Assembly (NCBI GenBank): GCA_027452145.1
Contig: DAIDHB010000504.1
Coordinates: 1 to 36,447, forward strand
From: Planctomycetales bacterium
GTDB taxonomy: Bacteria; Planctomycetota; Planctomycetia; Isosphaerales; Isosphaeraceae
DNA length: 36,447 bases
Reading direction: 5' to 3'
Shown piece by piece: positions 9,043 to 15,256 of the stretch. The first letter of the stretch is position 1; each line of letters opens with the position of its first letter. Both the position numbers and the translations under genes were made by a program. The notes beneath the pieces were generated by a model. It did no database searches. It was not told the DNA's origin and worked only from the letters and a program-made list of their open reading frames with translations.

Positions 9043-10023
9043 TCAGAATCCCAGGTCCGCGCCGTCGTGGGTGGCCAGGCCGATCTGTTCGACGCCGCCG
9101 TGGCGGCCGTTGTACCAGAGGAGCCACCGCTGATCGTCGAGGACCGCGAAGGGCTTGTAGACCGCGTCGTGGTCCCACTTCTCACGGCCGGGGCGGATGA
9201 TCGGGTTGGCGGGGTGGCGTTGCCAGCCGTTGATGCCGTCCTTCGATCGGGCCAGGCCGATCTGGGCGTGGTCGCGGTCGCGAAAGCCGATGTAGAACAT
9301 CACGTGCTCATCCCCACGTCTGATGACCTGGCAGGCGGTCACCCGATCCTTCTCCCAGGCCGCGGCGGGGTCGGGGCGGAAGATCGGGTTGCCGTGGTGC
9401 TTGTCCCAGACGATCCCGTCGCGGCTGGTCGCGTAGCCGATCGCGTCCGGCTCGTACTGCTCGCCGCCCGAGTACCACATTCGGAACGGCCCCGCCGGGC
9501 TGTCGCGCAGGACGTGCGGGCACATCACGGCGACCTTCTCCCAGCGCTCCTCGGGCGAGAGCACGGGCCGGTCGCTCTCGCGCTTCCAGGCCCGGCCGTC
9601 GCGGCTGGTCGCGTAGCCGATCCACGAGTGCTCCCGCGCCTGGCCCGTGTACCACATCCGATAGGTATCGCCGTCCTTGATTACCACCGGGCGGTTGATG
9701 TCGTTCTCCCAGTCGGTGCGGTCGTTCGGTCCCAGGACAATCACGGGCTCGGACCAGTGGATGCCGTCGCGGCTCTCGGTCAGTGCGATGCTCTTCTTCG
9801 GCCGCCAGGAGAACCACATGCGGAAGCCTGTCGGCTCCTGGAGCACCGCAATGTCGAAGCAGGTGCCGAGCTTGCCGCCGAGGACCGGGTTGGCCGACGA
9901 TTTGACCCAGCCCGCCGCGGTTTCCGCCGTCGGGTCGTCCGAGGCGAGGCCGGAGGCCGGGGATGCCGAAAGAACGGCGAGGATCACAAGGGCGGCGAGG
10001 CGGCGGCTCGAGCGGGGTGTCAT
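9043..10023 (-). CDS. Secreted five-bladed beta-propeller glycosidase-like protein (GH43/GH32/GH130-like)
   Basis: A 326-residue protein with a signal peptide (residues 8-25, cleavage near 'SPASGLA'). Five repeats of an M/L-W/F-Y/F-x-G strand (MWFSW, MWYTG, MWYSG, MFYIG, LWYNG), each followed by 'IGYATSRDG'-like turns, define a five-bladed beta-propeller. This fold is shared by GH43, GH32/68 and GH130 enzymes, and by many secreted planctomycete proteins annotated only as glycosyl-hydrolase-like. Candidate acidic residues lie in 'CFDIAV', 'ENDINRP' and 'WDHDAVYKP'. ATG 10023 is chosen because the signal peptide follows at once; the frame is open further upstream without protein character. Confidence 0.8.
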   Translation of the reverse strand: MTPRSSRRLAALVILAVLSASPASGLASDDPTAETAAGWVKSSANPVLGGKLGTCFDIAVLQEPTGFRMWFSWRPKKSIALTESRDGIHWSEPVIVLGPNDRTDWENDINRPVVIKDGDTYRMWYTGQAREHSWIGYATSRDGRAWKRESDRPVLSPEERWEKVAVMCPHVLRDSPAGPFRMWYSGGEQYEPDAIGYATSRDGIVWDKHHGNPIFRPDPAAAWEKDRVTACQVIRRGDEHVMFYIGFRDRDHAQIGLARSKDGINGWQRHPANPIIRPGREKWDHDAVYKPFAVLDDQRWLLWYNGRHGGVEQIGLATHDGADLGF

Positions 10024-10094
10024 CCAGAGGACTCCGATGGGGCGTGATCTCGGTGCAACCTGCCCACCATTTAGCATGCCACGCCATCGATCCG

Positions 10095-10562
10095 TTAGCC
10101 AGGACCCGCACTCTCACACGCCTCGAGCATCGCGCCCAGAGGTTCAGGATCGGCGAGGCGGTGGTCGGTGCCCACGATCCGCAGGGCCGAGTCGGGCAGG
10201 CTGCTGGCGCGGACCAGCTCGCGGCTGTCGGCGATCGGGATCACGTCGTCGGCCGCGGCGTGGAGGATCGTGGTTCCCGGCTTGACCGTCCGCGCCGTGC
10301 CCCAGCGTTTCCAGGCCGGGCAGAGCAGGACGAGCGGCGTGGTGCCCGCGTCCAGGTTCATCGCGACCGCCCCGCCGCGCGAGGAGCCGACGACCACGTC
10401 GGGCCGATGCCGGTCGAACTCGTCCTGGGCGGTGCGCACGGCCCGGTCGAAGTCGTCGTCGTCCAGCGCCGGGTTGATGACCTCATGGCCGTGCGCCGCG
10501 AGATACGACGGCTTGACCCCGCCGGGGACCGAGTGCCAGCCGTGGAGGAAGAGGATCTTCAT
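10095..10562 (-). CDS. Small serine hydrolase (YqiA/RBBP9-like alpha/beta hydrolase)
   Basis: A 155-residue minimal alpha/beta hydrolase. It opens with the strand and oxyanion region 'ILFLHGWHS', has the nucleophile elbow 'VVGSSRGG' (Ser61), the acid at Asp105/Asp106 in 'HAAADDVIP', and His134 in 'GTDHRL'. Size and layout match small esterases such as YqiA or RBBP9-like proteins. The substrate is unknown. It follows the DsbA-like gene on the same strand with 159 bases between. A TACAAT at 10633-10638 (minus strand) could be its own -10 box. No clear Shine-Dalgarno sequence precedes the ATG. Confidence 0.85.
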   Translation of the reverse strand: MKILFLHGWHSVPGGVKPSYLAAHGHEVINPALDDDDFDRAVRTAQDEFDRHRPDVVVGSSRGGAVAMNLDAGTTPLVLLCPAWKRWGTARTVKPGTTILHAAADDVIPIADSRELVRASSLPDSALRIVGTDHRLADPEPLGAMLEACESAGPG

Positions 10563-10632
10563 GGTGCGTCAAATTGCAGCCTGTCGTGCGGGACGCGGGA
10601 TCGGACCGCGGCGAGTGGATACGACCGCCGAA

Positions 10633-10638
10633 TTGTAG
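10633..10638 (-). promoter_or_regulatory. Possible -10 box for the small hydrolase gene
   Basis: On the minus strand TACAAT matches the sigma-70 -10 consensus in five of six positions and lies about 70 bases before the ATG at 10562. No convincing -35 box is seen at the usual distance, so this is only a candidate. Confidence 0.3.
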
Positions 10639-10721
10639 CAGACGCCGGCCTCGGCGCGATCCGGGGCGTTCAGATCGAGAATCATGTTCGCGATCGATCA
10701 TCCGCGGAATCGCAGAGTCTT

Positions 10722-11321
10722 CTACGATCCAACCAGCTCGTCGTCGATCGCCGCCTCGAGGGTTTCGCGGTCCTGGAGCCCGGTGAGGATCTGGCCGCCG
10801 ATGACGAACATCGGAACGCCGGTGACATTCGCCTCCTCGTAGGCATGGCGGAGCGCCCGGTGGTGGGCCTCGCGATACCGGCGCGTCCGGAGCGCCTCCT
10901 CGAATGCGCGCTCGTCGAGGCCGACCTCGCCGGCAATCGCCGCAAGCACGCCGACATCGGCGATGTCGCGGCCCTCGACGAAGAACGCCTCGAGGACCCG
11001 CTCGTTGTACTCGTTTCCCTTGCCGTGCTCGCGGGCGAACTGGTAGCCCTCGAAGGCGAGGTGGGTATGCGGCTGGGGCGAGACCGGGGGCAGCGTGATC
11101 GGTACGCCCATGCGGCGGGCGATCGGATAGACCGATTGCGCCCAGGCGCGCTGGAGATACTCGCCCTCGGGCCGAAGCGTGGGCTGAGGCTCGGGCCGCA
11201 GCTCGAACGGCATCCACTCGACCTCGACGTCCTTGCCCCGGATCGCGTCGCGTAGCGGAAACTCCGCCAGGTAGCAGAACGGTCAGACGTAGTCGGAGTA
11301 CACCTGGATCTTCAGCGGCAT
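10722..11321 (-). CDS. DsbA/FrnE-family thiol oxidoreductase, probable selenoprotein (Sec13, U-P-F-C)
   Basis: Reading from ATG 11321, which has GAGGAGG six bases upstream, gives MPLKIQVYSDYV, then an in-frame TGA (11285-11283), then PFCYLAEFPL, and the frame stays open to 10722. Decoded as Sec the product is 199 residues with a U13-P-F-C16 redox motif where DsbA/FrnE relatives have C-P-x-C. The cis-Pro loop 'VTGVPMFVIGG' near the C-terminus and the inserted helical domain complete the family pattern. No signal peptide is visible, so a cytoplasmic FrnE-like role is likely. Without Sec decoding the first possible Met is at 11213, inside the thioredoxin fold and lacking strand beta-1 and the active site, which would not make a working enzyme. 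Neighbours are the ADP-ribosylglycohydrolase and Usp genes on the same strand. The alternative is a nonsense mutation. Confidence 0.8.
11253..11269 (-). promoter_or_regulatory. Candidate bacterial SECIS hairpin
   Basis: Downstream of the in-frame TGA the mRNA can form a 7-bp stem (UGGCGGA at 11269-11263 with UCCGCUA at 11259-11253, one G-U pair) closed by the loop GUU at 11262-11260. Twenty bases separate the TGA from the loop, and the loop begins with G. Known bacterial SECIS elements have the apical loop roughly 16-37 bases from the UGA and a G in the first two loop positions, so spacing and loop both fit. Confidence 0.65.
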
Positions 11322-11434
11322 TGTCATCCTCCTCGGTGATGTTTCCACCCAGATACGCTACGGCGAACGACGTGCCAGGTGACGGGTTTCTCGGGGTCGA
11401 GGCTGTCCCATGTTGCCGGGCGGCCACACCGGCC

Positions 11435-12481
11435 TCAGAAGGGGACGAGCCGGCGGAGGCCGTGGCCGAGGACCACCGGATAGAGCGCGAGGTTCCTCGC
11501 GAGGGCCGCGGTCGGCGAGTAGGTGGGAACGGTCACCGGCCGTCCATCCCGAACCGCGGCCAGGCCGGAGGCGAGGGCACGGAGGTGCGTGGGGCCGAAG
11601 GGTCCGTCGTGAATGCGGTCGATCAGGTGGCCCGGCAAGCCCATCTCACCGTGGAGGGCGCCGAGCCAGGCCCCGAGGATCGCCGCGATGGAGTCGGTGT
11701 CGCCTCCCGCGCCGATCGCCGCGCCCAGGGCACGCGGCGGGTCGTCGCCGTGTCGGAGGAAGCAGAACGTGGCGAAGGACGCGGTGCAGACGACGTATCC
11801 CGACGTGCCGCACGCGCCGGCCGCCTCGGCGAGCGGCGCACCGGTTCGCTCGAGCGATATCGCCCGGTCGATCGCGGCGGCGACCTCGGGGTGGCTCACG
11901 ACCGCTCGGGCCCGATCCACGGCCGCCGACCGCGAGAACCCCGCGGGCTGGCTCGCGCACGCGGCGGCCAGCTCGGCGACGTACAGGGCGCCCTCGATCG
12001 CGCGGGGGTCGCGATGAGTCACCTCGGCCAGCGCGCGGCCGAAGGTCGCGCGCTCGCGCGGACGATCGTGGAAGAAGGTGCCGACGATCGCGGCGCGCAT
12101 CGCCGCGCCGTTGCCGGCGGACATCACCCCGCTGCGCCTCAGGCCCAGCGCGATCCGCCCGCACGCGCGGAGCGTCCCGAGGCCGACGCCCCACGGGAGC
12201 CGACAGGCCCAGCCCAGCAGCGAACGACGGAAGGCCCGGGCGCAAGCGGCCGGATCGTCGGGGTGGCGGGCGAGGCTCTGAGCGACGAGCGCCGACTGCT
12301 CGGTGTCGTCGGATACGAACCCTGTCCGGCCGAGCAGGCGGAAACGATCCACGGGGCTGAACCGCCGGGCAATCGCCGCGACCGACAGGCCCTCGCATGG
12401 CAGGCCCAGGGCGTCGCCGAGGGCCGTTCCCAGCAGCGTTCCCGCCAGCCGAGCCTCGATCGGATCGGTCGCCTCGTTCAT
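11435..12481 (-). CDS. ADP-ribosylglycohydrolase family protein
   Basis: A 348-residue protein of the DraG/ARH family, which removes ADP-ribose from proteins or small molecules using two metal ions. The N-terminal 'RLAGTLLGTALGDALG' is the family signature. Metal ligands are present: 'SDDTE' (Asp58, Asp59) and 'GAGGDTDSIAAILGA' (Asp261, Asp263). ATG 12481 is chosen because it starts just before the signature; the open frame to 12562 is not protein-like. It lies 40 bases downstream of the Usp gene and 113 bases upstream of the DsbA-like gene on the same strand, so the three may be cotranscribed. Target unknown; no ADP-ribosyltransferase gene is visible nearby. Confidence 0.9.
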   Translation of the reverse strand: MNEATDPIEARLAGTLLGTALGDALGLPCEGLSVAAIARRFSPVDRFRLLGRTGFVSDDTEQSALVAQSLARHPDDPAACARAFRRSLLGWACRLPWGVGLGTLRACGRIALGLRRSGVMSAGNGAAMRAAIVGTFFHDRPRERATFGRALAEVTHRDPRAIEGALYVAELAAACASQPAGFSRSAAVDRARAVVSHPEVAAAIDRAISLERTGAPLAEAAGACGTSGYVVCTASFATFCFLRHGDDPPRALGAAIGAGGDTDSIAAILGAWLGALHGEMGLPGHLIDRIHDGPFGPTHLRALASGLAAVRDGRPVTVPTYSPTAALARNLALYPVVLGHGLRRLVPF

Positions 12482-12521
12482 GCGTCGATACTCGGGAATC
12501 GGAGAGTGAGGGGCGCAGCGG

Positions 12522-13424
12522 TCAGGCCGGGCTGGCGGCGAATTCGTGCGGCTCGGCGCCATCGCGGACGATCATGGTCGGGCAGGTCGCGGAGCGAAGG
12601 ACGAACTCGGAGACGCTCCCCATCAGGAGTCGGCGGACTCCCGTGCGGCCGTGCGAGCCCAGGGCGATCAGATCGCAATCCGTCTGGCGGGAAGCCTGGA
12701 GGATCTCGTCGCCGGGGTCGACGGCGGTGGTGCGGAGCTCCACCACGACCTCGATGCCGGCGGCGTCGGCCTCATGCCTGAGGCGGTCCATGGCCTCGCT
12801 CGTGGGCCGCGTCCCGGCGGGGCCATGAGAGGCCTCGTGGGGCGTCTCCACGTGCAGCAGCCTGAGCGTCGCGCCATGGGCATGGGCGAGCTCGATCGCC
12901 ACGCGCAACGCCGGGCGGGAGAGGGACGAAAAGTCGGTGGGATGCAGGATCTGCCGGAAACGGCGGCGCCCGGGAGATGGCTGGGGGTCGCGGACGACGA
13001 CCACCGGGCGGCGGGAGCGGTGGAGGACGGACTCGGCCACGCTGCCCCAGACCATCCGGTCGACTCCCGTCCGGCCCCGGGTGCCGAGGACGACCAGATC
13101 CGCGTCGAGGTCGTCGGCGGCGCGGACGACCTCCTCCGACGGATCGCCGACCCAGATGTGGAAGTGGATGTTCACGGGAGCCTCCGCGCGATAGACGGCC
13201 CGCATCTGGGCCTCGACCTGCGCGCGGTGCTCGGGCGTGTCGCCCGGCAGGACCGACAGGAAGTTCAGGTTTTCGGGAGGTCCGGGGAACTGGATCGGGT
13301 CGATGACGTTGAGCACGTCCAGGCGCCCGCCGGAATGTCGGGTGAGGTCGCAGGCCGAGTCGAAGGCTGTGCGCGACCAGTCCGCGAGGTTCGCGGCGAA
13401 CAGGACGCGATGGAATCCCGTCAC
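12522..13424 (-). CDS. Tandem-domain universal stress protein (UspA family)
   Basis: A 300-residue protein with two Usp domains (about 1-146 and 155-287). Each carries the ATP-binding loop: 'LGTRGRTGVDRMVWGSVAE' from residue 113 and 'GSHGRTGVRRLLMGSVSE' from residue 256, matching G-2x-G-9x-G-S. Start at GTG 13424, six bases after GAGGAGG. Such proteins bind ATP and support survival under starvation, hypoxia or nitric oxide; partners here are unknown. First gene of a minus-strand run with the ADP-ribosylglycohydrolase and DsbA-like genes; divergent from the second Usp gene. Confidence 0.93.
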   Translation of the reverse strand: MTGFHRVLFAANLADWSRTAFDSACDLTRHSGGRLDVLNVIDPIQFPGPPENLNFLSVLPGDTPEHRAQVEAQMRAVYRAEAPVNIHFHIWVGDPSEEVVRAADDLDADLVVLGTRGRTGVDRMVWGSVAESVLHRSRRPVVVVRDPQPSPGRRRFRQILHPTDFSSLSRPALRVAIELAHAHGATLRLLHVETPHEASHGPAGTRPTSEAMDRLRHEADAAGIEVVVELRTTAVDPGDEILQASRQTDCDLIALGSHGRTGVRRLLMGSVSEFVLRSATCPTMIVRDGAEPHEFAASPA

Positions 13425-13478
13425 GATTGTCCTCCTCGATCCAGAGGGGCCCACTCTGCACGGCCCGTGTTACCGATA

Positions 13479-13492
13479 CCTATATCTATAGG
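13479..13492. promoter_or_regulatory. AT-rich palindrome in the divergent Usp promoter region
   Basis: CCTATA-TC-TATAGG: perfect 6-base arms with a 2-base spacer, in an otherwise very GC-rich region and 55 bases upstream of the minus-strand Usp start. It could be the -10 area (TATAGA on the minus strand) or an operator. No -35 partner is clear. Confidence 0.4.
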
Positions 13493-13711
13493 GCATCGTG
13501 CCTGAACCCTTCCGTCGGGTCAAGGACCACGCGATCGCAAATCCCGGGAAGACGAGACCCGTCGCGACCGAGGGGATCGATCGTCCGGAAGGTGGCGCGA
13601 TCGATGGGGTCGCCGGATGGGATCACGCGGCGTCGCGTCGATCCGTGGAGCGCCGCGGAGATGCAAGGGGCCGTCGCGATCGGGGGCTTGCGTTCGTCGA
13701 CGGCCCGGGTT

Positions 13712-13717
13712 TACAAT
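13712..13717 (+). promoter_or_regulatory. Possible -10 box of the 83-residue protein/Usp operon
   Basis: TACAAT matches the -10 consensus in five of six positions. A TTGCGT at 13688-13693 is 18 bases upstream and could be a weak -35. Transcription would begin near 13724, so the intrinsic terminator at 13769-13809 would sit in the leader. Confidence 0.4.
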
Positions 13718-13768
13718 CAAGGAGTATGGATCGTTCGAGAAGGGCGATCCAGGCGCGAGGCTATGGTG

Positions 13769-13809
13769 GCCCCACTCCGCGAAACAACACGCGGAGGCGG
13801 GGCTTTTTT
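13769..13809 (+). terminator. Intrinsic terminator inside a 5' leader (attenuator or small-RNA end)
   Basis: GCCCC (13769-13773) and CTCCGCG (13775-13781) pair with CGCGGAG (13790-13796) and GGGGC (13799-13803), with an 8-base loop and a small bulge, directly followed by six T (13804-13809). This is a textbook plus-strand intrinsic terminator, yet no plus-strand gene ends before it. It lies 54 bases upstream of the next start codon. Confidence 0.75.
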
Positions 13810-13862
13810 CATGCGCCGGCCGGAAGGCCTCCCGTCCGGCACCGGTACGCAGGAGTGCTCTC

Positions 13863-14114
13863 ATGATGTCGGATCCTGATCAGGTCGTGATCACGACGCA
13901 GGGACATCCGTGCTTGTGCGGGCCCCGTGAGATGGTCCATCACCGCGAGTTCCCGGAGGTGCGGGGCGAGGGGGATTCGCTCAAGGACGCGGCGGCCCAT
14001 CTCGCGGAGATGCTGGAGCGCACTCTCGACAGCGCGCCGTCCGACTGGCGGCGCCAGGGGATCGAACAGGCCATCGAGGACGTCCGCGCCTTCGCGAATC
14101 GCGACCGCTGTTGA
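13863..14114 (+). CDS. Small conserved-looking protein upstream of Usp
   Basis: An 83-residue protein, starting at ATG 13863 with AGGAG eight bases upstream (a second ATG follows at once). It has a 'HPCLCG' motif near residue 16 and 'FPEVRGEGDSLKDAAAHL', a pattern that loosely recalls the HicB-like or dsRBD-like small alpha/beta fold, followed by an amphipathic helix. It lies 45 bases before the Usp gene and is probably cotranscribed with it. Function unknown; the family link is only a resemblance. The leader terminator upstream suggests regulated expression. Confidence 0.65.
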   Translation: MMSDPDQVVITTQGHPCLCGPREMVHHREFPEVRGEGDSLKDAAAHLAEMLERTLDSAPSDWRRQGIEQAIEDVRAFANRDRC

Positions 14115-14159
14115 CCTGGCGAACGACGAGACCATGCACTCTCAATGACGAGGACCATC

Positions 14160-15107
14160 ATGAAACCGTTCCGGAACATCCTGTTCGGGGCCGACTTCTC
14201 CGAGGGTTCGCGCGATGCCTTCCGCGCGGCCTGCTCGCTGGCCGCGCCGGGCCAGACGCGGATTCATGTTCTCCACATGATCGAGCCGCACTGGGTGCCG
14301 GAGGAGCCGGTGCCGTATGGCCAGGTTGTCCCCGGCTTCTACGGGGCGTCGGTCGAGGGCCGCGAGCGCGAGGCGCTGCTGGCGCGGATGCGCGAGATGT
14401 ACGCCCCCTGCGAGCCCGTCGACCTCGAGTACCTCGTCGAGGAAGGCGAGGCCGCGCGGGGCATCCTCGGGGCGGCCGATCGACTCCGGCCCGACCTGAT
14501 CGTGGTCGGCACGCACGGCCGGACCGGGCTGAGCTGGCTCCTGGCCGGCAGCGTCGCCACGCAGGTGGTCCGGCACGCCGGGTGCCCCGTGCTGGCGCTC
14601 CATCGGCCCGAACACGAGCGCCCGCGCAGGGCTGAGGGGATCCGCGTGATCCTGCACCCCACCGATTTCTCGAAGGGGTGCGAGACCAGCCTGCGGGTCG
14701 CCCGCGGGCTCGCGCGGGACCTGGGGGCGCGGCTGATGCTGTTCCACGTCGTGCCGTTCGGCGTGTATGCCAGCGAGATGTCGGTGCCGATCGATCCCGA
14801 GGCCTATCGCGAGGCCCTCGACGAGGAGCGCCGGCTGCTCGACGGGGCCGATCTCAAGTACCCGGTCGAGGCCCGCATGGCCCGGGGCGACGCCGCCGAG
14901 GAGATCCTTCGCGCTGCCACGGACCTCGACGCCGACCTGATCGTGATGGGCACGCACGGGCGGACCGGCCTGGGCCGGCTGTTCCTGGGGAGCGTGACCG
15001 AGTACGTGATGCCCCGCGCGGAGTGCCCGGTGCTGGCCGTGAAGACCTCGCGAGAGACCGAGGCGCATGCCTCGGAGCCGGCCGCGCCGATCGCTGCGGC
15101 GCATTGA
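14160..15107 (+). CDS. Tandem-domain universal stress protein (UspA family)
   Basis: A 315-residue protein with two Usp domains (about 1-148 and 160-290). ATP-binding loops: 'GTHGRTGLSWLLAGSVAT' from residue 117 and 'GTHGRTGLGRLFLGSVTE' in the second half. ATG 14160 is preferred over 14145 because GAGGA precedes it at normal spacing. The C-terminal 20 residues are Ala/Glu-rich and probably disordered. It follows the 83-residue protein gene and is convergent with the APH/P-loop gene. It is clearly a paralogue of the Usp at 12522 in layout, though not a recent copy. Confidence 0.93.
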   Translation: MKPFRNILFGADFSEGSRDAFRAACSLAAPGQTRIHVLHMIEPHWVPEEPVPYGQVVPGFYGASVEGREREALLARMREMYAPCEPVDLEYLVEEGEAARGILGAADRLRPDLIVVGTHGRTGLSWLLAGSVATQVVRHAGCPVLALHRPEHERPRRAEGIRVILHPTDFSKGCETSLRVARGLARDLGARLMLFHVVPFGVYASEMSVPIDPEAYREALDEERRLLDGADLKYPVEARMARGDAAEEILRAATDLDADLIVMGTHGRTGLGRLFLGSVTEYVMPRAECPVLAVKTSRETEAHASEPAAPIAAAH

Positions 15108-15153
15108 CGGACGCCGCGGCCGTCCGCGGGGCTTCGACTCTGCCCTGGACCGG

Positions 15154-15228
15154 GAGGGCGAGGCTCCTGCCGAGCCGGGATTCTGCGAAGGTCCCTCGAT
15201 ATGCCGGCTCGCCGGGAGGCTCGCCCTC
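15154..15228. repeat. REP-like imperfect inverted repeat between convergent genes
   Basis: A 25-base arm (15154-15178, beginning GAGGGCGAGGCTCC) is matched by an inverted arm (15204-15228, ending GGAGGCTCGCCCTC) with 22 of 25 positions complementary and 25 bases between. It sits in the 149-base gap between two convergent genes. I recall similar palindromes scattered in planctomycete genomes, but this was not checked. It may act as a bidirectional terminator or be a REP-type mobile repeat. Confidence 0.7.
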
Positions 15229-15256
15229 GCGATCAGGAATCTCATGGGGCAGTCCT

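Larger units (their letters stand above)
13425..13862. other. Divergent regulatory region between two Usp gene groups
   Basis: No convincing protein frame lies here. The region contains an AT-rich palindrome at 13479-13492, a possible plus-strand promoter (TACAAT at 13712-13717), a small hairpin GGATCG/CGATCC (about 13728-13750) and a strong intrinsic terminator at 13769-13809, followed by the ribosome binding site AGGAG of the 83-residue gene. A 46-codon frame from ATG 13726 ending at 13866 overlaps that start codon, but its start is too close to its Shine-Dalgarno sequence to be convincing. Confidence 0.5.

Noticed and set aside
11213..11285. Reading the DsbA-like gene as starting at Met 11213
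   Set aside because: That start removes the first strand and both redox residues and has no ribosome binding site, while ATG 11321 has an ideal one and the intervening frame matches the family exactly.
11283..11285. TGA as a plain nonsense mutation or sequencing error
   Set aside because: Cannot be fully excluded, but the exact Cys position, otherwise intact gene and SECIS-like hairpin make Sec decoding the better explanation.
13726..13866. 46-codon leader peptide overlapping the 83-residue gene start
   Set aside because: Its AAGGAG is only one base from the ATG, the sequence is Arg/Pro-rich and it runs through the terminator stem; not convincing.
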